A stretch of DNA of 64,000 bases from Seriola aureovittata (lineage: Eukaryota > Chordata > Actinopteri > Carangiformes > Carangidae), in contig NC_079371.1 of NCBI RefSeq assembly GCF_021018895.1, positions 10,338,001 to 10,402,000 on the forward strand, in the 5' to 3' direction. The notes below the pieces were generated by a model. The model did no database searches. It saw only the letters and a list, made by a program, of their open reading frames with translations, and had not been told where the DNA came from. The first letter of the stretch is position 1. Every line of letters begins with the position of its first letter. Shown in pieces: positions 1-12,219 of this stretch. A program made the translations under genes and the position numbers.

Positions 1-1640
1 ACTTTGCGAGCTGATGTCATAAATTGCCACAATTAAACACATTTTTTCACAGATAGCATAATATAGAAATTTAAATTTCTCACACATGAATATAAATGAA
101 ATTTAATGAAATATACATGAGCAAATAGAAAAAAAAAAGAAAAGGAAAAAAATACGCAAATTGCATCATGATGAAAATGGCTTTTCAACCTCATGTAAGT
201 CCAGAATAGTAAAACAGCAGAAACACTGTGGTACTAGGCATCGTGTTGATCTTTAAGAGAGCGTGGGCAGCCACAGTCCACAAAGCTAACCCTGTCATCT
301 GGCAGCAGATTTGCAAGAGAGATAAACTGAGATCCTACAGGGGATCAAACCCAGCCTCTATCTCTAACAGAGGATTTAGCCAGCAGAGACTAAAGGGGCT
401 AGAGCAGAATTACTGTGTATGGAGCCCGAATGAGTCGTCGCATTTACCCTGCAAGTTGGTTGCTTTTGTGCCTGGATACTGTTTAGCAGGATAATACAAA
501 AGATAAAAATGCATTTTTATCCTGTGTTACAGGTTAACATTAAGGTCTGTTTGGAGGGGAGGTATAAATCTAACAGCGGCACTTTAGACACAATTTTACA
601 TTTGTAAGAAGCCTGTTAACATAATTTATGTACCTCCGTAATCAAACTTCATTGGCAAAGCTCTAGCTCCAAGTGATAAGTTAGTCTAAATTCATTACCT
701 CTCTTGCTAAAGGAGGGTCATTCATTGCCGCTTAAAGAATTGTTCTTGGTTCATTACTTTTTAATGTTATTAAACCAGTGTGAAAAACCATACACACATA
801 TGTTTAATTTACTTCAAGAAAAGAGAACGTCACAGTGAAATGTTATGTCAGATCAGAAACATTTTTAAAGCTGTTAATCTTGCTTATTAAAGCAATTGAC
901 TATTTTCCGTTTAGTGAATATTATATAGGAAGTATTCAAAAAGTAATGAGTAATGACATATACAAATCCATTAAGAAATATATTGCCGCCTTTAATTGGC
1001 AGTGTTTGTTCTATTATTCTTAGGATATTTCACAGGTAGTGCTTCGTTGTGTATATAATTGAATTTGGATTGGATTTTACAAGAGTGCTCACTTTTCTTC
1101 CAGAGGAATTGTGCACTTTGAATCCCCTCTATGACCTTTTTCATGGAACCATATCAGATTTCGTTCTAGTTATAGTGAAAACCTCATGGGTTTTATAAGG
1201 TCCACATTTATTAATGCTATTAATAGACATTTAGATGAGGGGTGTGATGGAGTCGGGTGCTGCAGTGTCAGCTGGGTATTTGATTCTGTTGACCAACCAA
1301 ATTAGAAGCCAATCAAACTAAAGGTAATTTCCCTACAGGACTTTTTGAAATGTCAAAACGGGTCACAGAGTTAAGAAAAACATGTGAACAGAAGAAAAAG
1401 GTGAGTGAGTGATTACAAATATAATAATGTGTATGTGCCTTAACAAAATGGAGTGTTTTCACACTCCATTTGTCAAATTTCTTAATTTTATTATTGAATA
1501 AAATGACCCCCTGCATTGAGAAAGAACAACTAGTACTGATGAACCCACTAAGAATCAACATTCCAGTGTGCAGGTCTTTGCAGCCTCTCAGAACTAATCC
1601 CATTGCTTCTCACAGACAACCCTACAAACTGTGGGCAGCC
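1..1640. other. AT-rich non-coding stretch, nothing recognised
   Basis: AT-rich sequence with short A-runs near 128-152. The frames at 228-494 and 835-1023 are under 90 codons, have no recognisable domain and no plausible splice partners. No repeat family or RNA gene was recognised. Confidence 0.6.
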
Positions 1641-2110
1641 ATTCCCGGCTCCCTGCGCTCACACCCGATGATTGTATGCTGTCAGTTTAGCTCAAAATGG
1701 CGGAGGGATGAAGGAAACACGTCGCTCACATAGTGGCTAAAAGGATTGTGACAGCGTACAGAGACACAGCACTCACCAACCTTCGTAAAAACCAGTGGCA
1801 GGCGATGCGTCCATCCTAATGGTACCCGACTTGGTTGTGCTTTGCAAATACATTGGCAGTGTTCGTGGGCAGGAAGCCAGGGAGGGATCACGTCCTTGTC
1901 ACTACAATGGGGAATTATACCAGTTGGTTTGGGAGCCCGGGCCGTGGTGCGATGGGATATAGAGATAGCGTGTTGCACCGTGCGAATAAAGCTCCAGGTT
2001 GGCAAGAGAAAAGGCATGTGAGTGGCACAGCACTTTTGTGGCTAAAGTGCAGACTTGGAAGCAGGATGAGATTAGGAGGTGTCTATCAGCATGCATGGTT
2101 TAGCGGTGGG
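1640..2110. other. Mixed-GC patch with a chance open frame
   Basis: This patch has higher GC than its flanks. The plus frame 1835-2281 (148 codons) runs through it, but its translation is rich in W, H, G and S without heptads, membrane segments or motifs, and it continues into AT-rich sequence with no change in character. Overlapping minus-strand frames are equally open, which argues for chance. The patch may be an old unrecognised repeat or a regulatory element. Confidence 0.4.
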
Positions 2111-4820
2111 GTTTTTTTAGGAGCTATGGCCAATCAACACCAATGGCAGCTTCTAATTTTGCTTTGGCATAATGCAACCTCGAGTTTTAACATTTGGGAG
2201 ACACTGTTTTCTCCAACAATGTACAGTATAATATTACACAGTAATTATTGTGAGGAACAAATTGTGGCCTCTGATTTATGACACAGTTTGTCCGATCAAA
2301 ATAGCGTCATTTCATGCTCTGGTGTTGCAACCAGTTTCATCACTTCCTTTTTGTCTGACCTTTGTTGTTAATAATTACAGTAGTAATTAATTAAGAGTAG
2401 TTGAGATGTCAAATATTTGACATTTAATCTTTCTCAGAAATACTTGGCACAAGATTTTCATAACAGAAAAAATAATCACTAAAAGACAAAAGTGACTTGA
2501 CGGCTGATTATATAAGTCGTGTGAATCATCTTCCAAAAAGTGTATTAGCTATTTCTATATTTATGTTTCCCCATTTATTGTTTTGGTCTGGGTGAATATT
2601 GCATTAGCCCATGTCAAACAGCAAAACAATGCTTTACTGTAGAGTTTATGATTAAAACGCAAGAATATAAATGGATAGAAACAAAGGCAAGTATCATTCT
2701 TCAATTTGTTCCATCTAGAAGAAAAAAAGCAAAGATGCAAATAAGTTGGAGGAATTTGCATTCTGGATCGTCTGTGTACATTGGAGGTCAGAGTTGCAGT
2801 GCAAACTATTAGCCCACTCCCCAACCCCTGTTGCACAGCCCTACTTCTTATTACTACAATGGTGGTTTCACCTTTTCAGTTTAATCATTCCAGTAGATAT
2901 TAAACTCTCCCGGCAGGCTGGGGGCTATATAGTGTAGGGATTTACAGAAGGATTTGCATCCTCCTTTCTGCTAGTTCAAATCTCTGTGTCTTCTCAGATC
3001 AAATTATCATAACCATCATCGGGCACAACTCCACCATGAAAATACAGAGCAGGAAAAACGCCGTCAGCGATTCCATGTTCCCCTTTCTCAGAAATATGAA
3101 ATATGGTTATTGTGCAGTGCTATGCGGTAGAATTTGAGTGTTATTCCATGGTACCGGAGCCATTGTGGAAAACATGAGTTATTGTCAAATAACTGTGTGA
3201 TTGACATAAAAAATTCTCCTTTGTAGTAGTAAGTTTATTATATTTCTGTGGAATATAAAATCATATTTGGCCTCAATAGAAGAAGTATATTGTGTTTGTA
3301 ATTAAATTGAACTATAAAAAGACAATGAATTTTTGATTAATTATACCCCTGACCTTAACCCAGAAGTGTTTTGGTGAAATGTGAAAGAGTCTTCATGTTC
3401 AAAACCTTGTGTGAATGAAGCATTTTCATGAGGCCACATTAATGTGATTGTTTTTAAAAGTGAAAATTAAGTAGGATTTTTCCATGCCTGAGAACTGGAA
3501 GCTCTTCATTAAATACAGCTGAATGCACCAAACACAAGAGGCTGAGTGAAAGTTTTCATATGGAGAACTTTCATCTATTGCGGCGTATTATATATCCAAC
3601 TTAATACATCATCAAGGGGGTTAACACACCATCGCGTGACTAGCTGTGATGCCATAAGACTGAAAGTAAATTAACGTGACGCGGCGGACCCTGGGACCCT
3701 TGATAAACGTGGAAACCTTTATTATTATTTATCTAATTTTGGGTGTGTAAGCTGAGAGCAGACGGGGCGGGTCAGCACAATGTCCGGATTGTTACACGCT
3801 GCACGCACCTACATACTGAGGGAGAGATGAAGGCTTCCACCTATAGGGGCACCGCTTTACTTTCCAATCTTTAAACCTGAATATGGCTAGTGTGGGAAAA
3901 AGTGCGTTTTCTACCACTCTGCCTCTGACTGCAAGGGAACAGGTCAAATCCTCTGCCAGGTGCCCCAGGCTATTTTTCCTTTCCTTTTTTTTTCTCTGAA
4001 CACCTCCACACCAAGAGAGCAAAATCTCTGTCAGAAGAAGGAGGAGGGGAAGGGAGGGAAGGGGAGGAGGAGGCAGAAACACTCTTCTGTTTTCACTTTG
4101 TGTGTGTGTTGAACCCTCTGGGGCTGAAATAATTAAGATCAATATATATGAAAGTTCAAGATACTTTCGTTTTTTCAAAGTTGCTTCATTTCAAGGTAAT
4201 TAAAGTGTGATCTGGATCTCATGTGAGTCTGCGTAGCCTCATTGACATACAGTATCACTGGCGATGGGCAGATTTACGAACCATATTGCTTCAGCATCTG
4301 CTAATTACCCTGTCTCACTTTGTGTTTGGACCAATTATTGGAAGGGATACACACACAGCCACACAAAAACTAATACAAATGATGTCTTTGAAATTTATTT
4401 TCCTCATTCATTTTAAATACCACAATCATCCAGAACAGATAATATTCATAGTTTCTATTTTTAATACAGTAATTTTAGAGAAAGAACATCTCTGACAGTT
4501 ATTCTTTAATTTAAGCAGTAATTGTCAGAATAGTTTATTAGCTATACAAGACATTACTGTCGGCATATGAAAAATAAAACATTATCATGCACCATTTTTG
4601 TAAGAAAAGTGTCACAATGGAGATGAAACTGCATTTTTCTTCAACATCAAGAAAATAAATCAACTTACTATATTTCAGTTTGGATTGAAGAAGCTTATTT
4701 TCTTTCATAAAATGTGTTCTTCACCCGAAAGACAACATTTAAACACATATTTGAAGTAAAATATTGTAAGTAAAATTCATCCAGCCCAGTTGATGTATAT
4801 AGTTTGTACAGTGCAGTCTC
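2110..4820. other. AT-rich non-coding stretch with two octamer words
   Basis: No gene was recognised. POU-type octamers ATTTGCAT occur at about 2754 and 2954, 200 bp apart. A word CTGACCTTAACC sits at 3349-3360 and resembles words found again near 30,377-30,518. A purine-rich run (GGAGGAGGGGAAGGGAGGG type) lies at 4033-4074. The minus frame 3792-4178 is open only because it reads this run as proline and leucine codons. Confidence 0.5.
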
Positions 4821-4823
4821 ATA

Positions 4824-4849
4824 CCCCCCCCCCCCCCCCCCCCCCCCCC
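4824..4849. repeat. Poly-C homopolymer, 26 nt
   Basis: Uninterrupted run of 26 cytosines preceded by ATA and followed by GTCTGCTG. It is the longest G/C homopolymer in the window. Its exact length should be treated as uncertain because such runs slip during replication and sequencing. Confidence 0.95.
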
Positions 4850-6590
4850 GTCTGCTGTGGGATATAAAACAAATACATGCAGTAAAAGCATTGAAAAAAA
4901 AAAAGCATGTTTGGTGAGTTTGTGGAAGGAAGATTGAGATGTTTTTTTATCATTGATTCCCATAAATATTTGATCTAGTTCGATTGACGTTTAAAGGCCA
5001 AAGGGTCATGAAATTTCCGTGGATACATACAGCAAAACGATCATGTCAACTTTCAATTCCAGCAATGAGAAGAGAGAAAAAAAACCCAACCAAAATAAAT
5101 TGTAACCGTGCGTTTTTTTTTTTTTTTTTTTTACCTCCCAGCATCGAGATGATATCATTACTCTGCTGAGCATCTCTAGTCAGAGTGACATCAGTCCATT
5201 ACACTGTCAGAGCCCTCAACTCTTCCCCCACCACCCCTCAGAGGTCACCTTGGGGAGGATTCCACTATCCACCAAGCCCACCACACAACACCCTTCCCAT
5301 CATGCCATTGTTCAACCCAATTCCACCTGGGATAGACACAAGAGGATTGGAGAGAGGCTGAGGAGAGGAAATGTGGTGTGTGTGTTTGTGTGGACGACCA
5401 GCTGTCCCAGGGTTCTTGGTGGAAGGCTGCAGCTGTTTAGGCAGCTTTATGCCGATAAAGGCCGCAGGACTGTGTGGAGAGTGTATGGACTCTATGAATA
5501 CATAACTCAAACACATTTATGTCCCCGTCCAGCTTTTCACCTTGTACCTTTTTAAAAACAAACAAATCAGCCAATGAAACAACTTTGTCCTTACATGGAT
5601 AATTAAAATGAATGACTTGCCACTTAACTTCAACTGAACATTCCTGTACTAGAGTGTGATTATGTCCTGTTAAACCACAGGTATGTTGCACTGGTTAAGA
5701 GCTCTGAACTGACTGGTAGTTTTAAAATGCATGCAAGTTGGTCCGTAAAAGCAGCCACAAAGTCCATAATGTCTGAAAATAGAAATACACATTTGTGTAA
5801 TCTCACCATGACTTTGTTTTGCTTGTTAAGAACATTGTACTCCAGTGGCGGTGAAGACTAAAGAGGTATTGTAGCTATAATCTAGAAATGGAATTGACAA
5901 AAACTCAAAGAAACTCGATGAACAACAATGGCTGTGAAATGAAAGAGAAACATGATGGAAGTGCCTGGATGCTGTTTGACTGGTCATAAAGTGACACAAA
6001 TTAGAAAAAGAAGCCCAATTATTTCTTTGCTAAGGATTTTGGGCATTCTACGCCTCATTAGAAAGTCAACAGTTGATAGAGACAGAAGGGGCGTAACGTA
6101 CAGTAAATGTCCCCAGTCAGATTCAAATCGGGGGAAGTTACAGTTCATGGTCTGCATTTTAACCTCCTGGGCCACCTGCTCCAGCTGAGTCTGTTTCAGT
6201 TCATCTGAAAGAGCTGACCTTAAGTTTAAAAAGAGGCAACAAACCTGAAACCAAGAACTGGAGACAATTTGTTCAAAAGACAACACGACCCAACTGATGC
6301 AGTGTGTTTTAGACCAGTTGCAGATGGTCCCACATTATGAGATGCTGTATCTAGAATACAGCTAGATCAGTTGTGGGTCTTGCAGCCAATGTCTGAAACA
6401 CTAGTACTGCTGGAAGAAGGAGTCCAATTTCCTGTGTAGAGCCTTAAGCCTTAACATGTCCAGCATTTGGAAACTGATTTGCACTAGAGTCAACCACCCA
6501 AATGTACATACTCATGGTATCCACAAATTGGGATATTGTATGAATTACATAAGTGGTGTTTGAGCACCTAAGTCACAGGGATCAATGTGT
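4850..6590. other. Non-coding stretch
   Basis: Contains a 20-nt T run at 5113-5132. Small frames at 5250-5555 and 5952-6188 have no protein-like features and are matched by open frames on the opposite strand. No repeat was recognised. Confidence 0.55.
5113..5132. repeat. Poly-T homopolymer, 20 nt
   Basis: Uninterrupted run of 20 T. No recognisable retroelement body lies on either side, so it cannot be assigned as a retroposon tail. Confidence 0.9.
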
Positions 6591-6900
6591 CCTGCTTTGT
6601 CCTTTGCGCGCCTCGCCTCGGATTAACCAAAGCTGGAACAGCGTGGGGTCACTGTGTGCCACCTAATTTACAGCTGACGTCCCATGTCACCTACTGTAGG
6701 CACATGGATGGCATGATGTGGGACGCAGATGCCTGCAAAGGCCTGGCACCACGATAAATTTGGAAACAATACTCGATGCAGTGCAGATACAGGATGATTG
6801 ATTGCAAGTGTTCCTAACCTTTTAGGGAAAAGCCCCGTGAGGTGCTGAACTCACGTACAGCTGCAGCTGCCCCATCGAAACGGTCACTTCTGTTGACTGT
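6590..6900. promoter_or_regulatory. Possible cis-regulatory patch (unproven)
   Basis: Mixed-composition patch inside AT-rich flanks. It contains a CTTTGTCC SOX/TCF-type word near 6596, CGGATTAA near 6618, an E-box plus CRE-like CAGCTGACGTC near 6672 and a PBX/HOX-type TGATTGAT at 6795-6802. Assignment rests only on texture and short motifs. Cross-species alignment was not possible. Confidence 0.25.
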
Positions 6901-8548
6901 AGCAGGAGGAAGTCAAACTGTCATATCCCAGATATTTTGATATTCAGTGTTTGTTTTGTACCAGTAATTACTGTATATTCTTTACCTCATAAAAAAAAAA
7001 CCCCAGCCATTTAACGTACAAGGAGAAGTTGAAGGTTTGAGAACTCTAAACACTGATATACAGTATTTCATCCTTGAAAGATGTGGTTGGATACTTAATA
7101 TCACAGTGGTTAGCTCCTCCAAGTATTTAGCCCGATTGCTCGGTTCTTGTGTAGCGAACTATTTTAAGACGAGCAGGATTAAACAGTTGGCAGACCTCTG
7201 TCCCTGCACTCTGGTTCATATTGTAAACTATGTTAGTATGCACAGGTGATATATTATGTAATGTTTAAACTATCAACATCATCTTTACTTACAGAACTGA
7301 CAAGTGTCTCTCGAGTTTTTACTTTGATTATACATTAAGAAATAATTTCGTAGTGGAACATTAAGGATATCATCTATTTATCTATCGTCCATTCATTTAT
7401 ATCACTATACAGATGTCGCAGTAGAAGTATATTTCCCAGTATAAATACTGTTGACTGCTGTTATGGGTTGACGATATCTATCGGTCCACATGAACCACTG
7501 ACCTAACACCTAGACAATTATATCATATATTCCATTACATTTTATAACTTGATAACAAAAATACATAAATGCTGCCTCCTAATACTCACAATGTAGGATT
7601 AGAGTGAGGGACTACGCTGCTGACATACTTGGAAAACTTCAGCCAGGCCAATAAACAGAACACACAAAGAGCTCTGCAAATCCCTGTGGACTTCTCTGCA
7701 GTGATGCACGCGGCCGCAGATTTGAAGGTTTGAAATGAAATTTCATTGCTACACCCTTCTCACCAACAATGTTCCCTGTCGCACATTTCAGAACATTTCA
7801 AGTGAGTTGTGGTAGTGCAGAGTTTATTTCTGGAACAAAAAAGAACAGATGAAATGTGCTGCTTCAGTAAATGTCCAGACAGGGAGAATACAAAAACTCA
7901 CTTTGACTTAAAAGGAGAATATTAATTATGCAGCATCTTCAAAACCGACTCATACTGACACATCAGTGACAACAATAATCTGACAAATTGTCCACAGTAG
8001 TGCGCATTGAGTGTGATAACGTCATTTCAAAAAAAAGAAAATAAATATCTACAGCAGGTCAGTGATGTGCCAAGGTAAAGAAATATCATTCCCAGAAGCT
8101 TTGCGAAGGATTCGGGGAAGTCTTTGGAGTTAGATGCAAGGTTATACAGGGGGCAGCCAGAACGGGTGTTTAGTTTGGTAGATCGAGTCAAACAACAGCC
8201 ACAGAATGGAAAAGATACAGAACCATAATTCACCTTGCATCAGGAAGAACAATGGCGACACAGAAAAAAAAAAAGGGCTGGAAGGCAATGGTTCAATACA
8301 GGGGTGAAGTGCAATATTGAAGTGAATATTGAATGATAGGGTGCTGACAAGTGTTTTCAACAAATATAGCAACTTCTTTATCCTTTTTTTCCCCTCTATC
8401 TGACAGAACTGGAGATAATTTGATCTGAGAGTGGTTCACCTGGGAGAGCTGGCTGTTCTGACTGCAGGAGGATTTGTGAACTGGCTCTAAGGCAAGTTCA
8501 GCAGAACACACAAACTCTTATTAAACTTCCTGTTTTCACCGATTGAGA
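6900..8548. other. Non-coding stretch, nothing recognised
   Basis: AT-rich sequence without identifiable genes or interspersed repeats. Overlapping minus-strand frames at 8027-8511 are short, contain poly-F and poly-S from T/C-rich tracts and resemble no protein family I know. Confidence 0.55.
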
Positions 8549-8580
8549 GCATGCACATGCATGTGCTGGCGCAGGCGCGT

Positions 8581-8627
<47 letters not shown>
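8549..8627. repeat. Alternating purine-pyrimidine tract with (CA)23
   Basis: A CA dinucleotide run fills 8582-8627. It is preceded by a 14-bp perfect palindrome, GCACATGCATGTGC, at 8553-8566, itself alternating purine and pyrimidine. The combination is a classic Z-DNA-prone tract. Confidence 0.95.
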
Positions 8628-8629
<2 letters not shown>

Positions 8630-8966
8630 TGTAGCATTTAACTGACCTTTATGACCTTGTATTTGTTGGCGATGAGGGAAAAATTGTGTGTTTCATAAAA
8701 GAGCGATTTCTTCTTTGTGATAATGACTGTTTTTATATGTTCCTGGGGCCATGAATTGGTGTTATCCTTATATGGCAGCAATCATTGCTTGGCTATAACA
8801 ATAAAGCTACTGCTCTAGATCAGTGTCCATACTTCAAGGTCAAATGAGGCAACAAGGAATATCTGTCAGACAAGTAGGGATGATGAGTTCTTGATCAGAC
8901 TATGAACATTTTACCATTGAAACCTTTTTGTGTGTGTTATTGCGATAATTGTTAACCACATTTCAA

Positions 8967-9016
8967 ATAAAAAAACAAACAAACAAACAAACAAAGCAAA
9001 AAACAACAAAAAAAAA
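8967..9016. repeat. (AAAC)n simple repeat
   Basis: Tandem AAAC/CAAA units grade into an A-rich run with scattered C. No body of a retroelement was recognised upstream. Confidence 0.9.
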
Positions 9017-9129
9017 TACAGTAGTAAAAGATCCATAACCACAACTGCCGTCCAGTCAAATCCCATCTTCATCAGAACTGGCTGTCCTTATGGTAAAACA
9101 AAATAAAGCAGAGCTAAGTAAAAGTAAAT

Positions 9130-9487
9130 GGGTTTTCCTATTGAATGTTATTGCTTCAGGAATGGGTGCAGATGGCTATTGATCTGCCTCATCCTTGGCC
9201 ATTACCGTTGGGATGGCAATCAGGCAGACCCGTTGGTTTCTGGGTAAACAAGCATTTTCTCCTCTCATGGCAGAGCGGCACAGAGATTGAGAGCAGTAAG
9301 AGGCTTGGAAAAACATTTCTATCCGTCTCCCCTGTGCTGCTGACAGGACAATTGAAAAGTATCTGTCATTCATGGATGGCCTAAACATGATTGTCTCTAT
9401 GCTTGCTCTGGCCTATGAGAAGAGATATATGCCCTGGGGTATAAGGGGACATTTACAAGAGCAAACACTGTCATAGAATTCATAAAT
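9130..9487. promoter_or_regulatory. Possible cis-regulatory block (unproven)
   Basis: Balanced-composition block without simple repeats between AT-rich flanks. It includes GACAGGACAATTG near 9340 and TCTGTCATTCATGG near 9362, words of MEIS/TGIF (TGACAG core) and homeodomain (CAATTG) type. Opposed open frames at 9145-9384 (plus) and 9176-9388 (minus) overlap almost exactly, which is expected by chance in such sequence. The block may be conserved non-coding DNA. Confidence 0.25.
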
Positions 9488-9501
9488 GGGGGGGGGGGGG
9501 G
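9488..9501. repeat. Poly-G homopolymer, 14 nt
   Basis: Fourteen G in a row followed by TTGTTG. Length is probably variable. Confidence 0.9.
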
Positions 9502-12065
9502 TTGTTGACATGATTAGTTGTCTTTGCAGGCTGAACTTGTGCCTCCTCACCAAATGGCATCAGCCAGACTCATAATAATGTAATTTGCTGTGAGTGTCAT
9601 AGAGATCAACACTATGGCATATTGAGTCCATTATAATCAACTTATGAAATCGGTACTTTCTTAATTTACCACCAGAACATTGCAGTAGAACAGCTGAAAA
9701 ACTGGAAAAATACCACTGGCTAACTCAGACAGGCTCCATGATATTTGAGTTTATTTAAATATTTCATCACATTTTGTCATTTCTTTATATTTTACTTACA
9801 AGGCACCTTTTGCATTCAAGCACACAATAACTGTCGCTATCTCCTAAACTTAACCAACCAACCATCCTCATCTCAACCACATACCTGTAGTTGCCGGATT
9901 TAAACATAAAGGTGGCGGAACATCACGCAATTGTTTTTTTTGAAAGGCCATATGTTTGAAGTCACGACGAATCTGTTGCTTTGGTTGTGGACATTTAACT
10001 CCCACACACGATCACCAACTGGGAAACAATTTTCTATCCATACAATGTCAATTTCTATACCATGATGGGTGTAAATGATTGCAAAAGCGCTACATGTTTA
10101 CGAATTCTTAAAGTGATAAAATGATCTGTTCTCTGAAGCTCGCCTCCCATTGTAGATTTTTTTTTTTTTTTTTTTCATCAACCAACGATTGAGCCGTATA
10201 TTTTCATTAACACTATCTATTCTTTCGGAATCTATAGTGTGATGAGTCAGGTCCTGATTCCTCTCTCTGCTCTAAATGCCATTCCAAACTCATTACCTCT
10301 GTCTCGTGTCTGGCCATCCAGCCTTCATGTTCTGACCTTGAGAAAATAGATAGAAAGGTGACAACTGAGTACCCATGGTCTATAAGGGAGACAAAAAAAA
10401 AGGTGATTTAAAGTAAGTATATACCCGCCATACTCCTCTATTATCTGGGGTGCATAACCACAATTTCTATATGTGTGGACTATGTTGTTAAGTAGTGTAG
10501 GAACAACTAGTGTTTGATGGAATAGCAGGATACCAGACAGATTATGATGGGATGATTGTAGGTCTCTGTGCTGTTGCTTCACACAGGTGGGAAGTGGTCT
10601 TGGTATCACTTCCCACACGTTTCTGCATCATGTTTGTGGTCTGTGGTGCACAATATCTGACATTAACAAATTATAAGGATCCTCAAGTTCCCATCTTTGT
10701 GGGTGTGTGTCAAATTTTCCTGTCAGAAATAATTATTCAATATTTTAATTTTGAAATGAAATACAGAAAAATCTCATGGTCTTTAGCAACCTGGGTTCCG
10801 CCATTAAACGGTATTGATATCTGAAGCTCTGGGTTTGTAGTTTTTTTTTTTTTTTTTTTTGTTAACTGAAATGAACTGACTGAATATGATCGTTTTGTAT
10901 TTGAAACTTTCATGGCAGATATGTGCAAATATTAACCTTTACTGCAAAGTGTATAATGACAAAGCGAATAGTACTTTAAACAAGGAAATGCACTGGATTT
11001 GAAGCTTGTGAAGTCCTTCCTTCACACGTAACAGCAAAGACATCCTGCAGTAACTGATGAACATTCAGCCCTACAGATATCTTATTTCACGTCTTCAGTT
11101 TGATTTTGTTCTAGTAGAGGATTACCACAGCCATATTGCCTCAAACAAAACACTAACTTCCTAAATTGCCTCCATTTAATAGTCTAGGAAATCATGTTCT
11201 GTCTTTATGCATTAAGAAGGATTTTTCCCCTTTCTACTTGCTGTTAGTAATAATAAAAGTGCTTAGACTGCTTGCTAATAACAAGTACTGTGTCTTAAAA
11301 TCTTATTTTTCTTGAATAAAAAGACAAATCTGCACATGAAGTGATGTAATTTCTCTCGTGTTCAGACAAATCAGGCCACAGACTTATTTCTGAAAAATTA
11401 TTGAAATAGTCGGATTTCTTACAGAAACAAGCGGAAACATTTGACGCATTTCCCCACCTATTCTACTAGAATGATTTTAAGAGTCTTTAAGAGTAGTTTC
11501 AGTGACATTACCAAGTATCTTAGCAACAGGATCACACCGGATTTAAACCTCACTGTCTGCGGCTTCATGTGATAACCTCAAAGCAATCATTCCCCCATTC
11601 TTTTTTCTAATTTTCACCACATTGCCATATTACAGATACATGTGTTCAGTTAGTGATCTTTATTTAATAAGGTGTGGTGGAGCGGTTGAAGATTTGCTTT
11701 GTGTCATGAGTGGACACGTTAAGAATTTGATTGAAGTTAAGACCTCACCTTGTTAGCAGCTTCTCCTTTTTTTTTTTTTGGTCAGATTGACAGGAGCCCT
11801 ATATACCTTGATTAAGCCATGTTTCTTAGGCTCATCTTTGAACTGAGGAAATCAAAAACTGCTGTTGGAATCCTTAATATGGAGGTGTCATTTAGAGTCA
11901 AATAGAATGCAAATTACTTGTACAATTGAAATGTCAACTTAAACATGCTGCGCGCCTGGCCTGTGGCTACCCGAAGAAGTCATTTAAAGTCATTTCGTTG
12001 ATTCAGAGTCCCACTAATCCTTTTTCATTTCCTTATAGTCTCGGAGGTTACAGGAATAACTGGAA
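9502..12065. other. AT-rich non-coding stretch with poly-T tracts
   Basis: No gene recognised. T homopolymers lie at 10157-10175 (19 nt) and 10841-10860 (20 nt). An octamer ATGCAAAT lies near 11907. At about 11784 the word AGATTGACAG is a one-mismatch relative of the PBX-MEIS composite site found exactly at 53,934. Confidence 0.5.
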
Positions 12066-12110
12066 GGGGGGGTGCGGGGGTGGGGAGTGGTTGGGGTGGG
12101 GGTGGGGGGG
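12066..12110 (+). repeat. G-rich tract with strong G-quadruplex potential
   Basis: Forty-five nucleotides of G runs (7, 5, 4, 2, 4, 5 and 7 G) separated by one to three other bases. This fits the G3+N1-7 quadruplex pattern several times over on the plus strand. It may be only a degenerate simple repeat. No promoter or gene start is visible beside it. Confidence 0.85.
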
Positions 12111-12200
12111 CAACACATCTGGGAATCAGGCTGATTTCCGCCTCCATCTGGCTGGACGAATAAGGTTCGTCATAAGTCGTATCCTCAATGTTTTTGCTTT

Positions 12201-12217
12201 AAAAAAAAAAAAAAAAA
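12201..12217. repeat. Poly-A homopolymer, 17 nt
   Basis: Uninterrupted A17 after TTTTTGCTTT. No polyadenylation-signal-bearing processed pseudogene body was recognised upstream. Confidence 0.9.
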
Positions 12218-12219
12218 TC

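Noticed and set aside
1835..2281. 148-codon plus-strand frame
   Set aside because: No domain, membrane segment or compositional sign of coding, and minus-strand frames overlap it. Kept only as a non-coding patch.
3792..4178. 128-codon minus-strand frame with proline/leucine-rich segment
   Set aside because: The Pro/Leu segment is the translation of a purine-rich simple repeat at 4033-4074. No other support.
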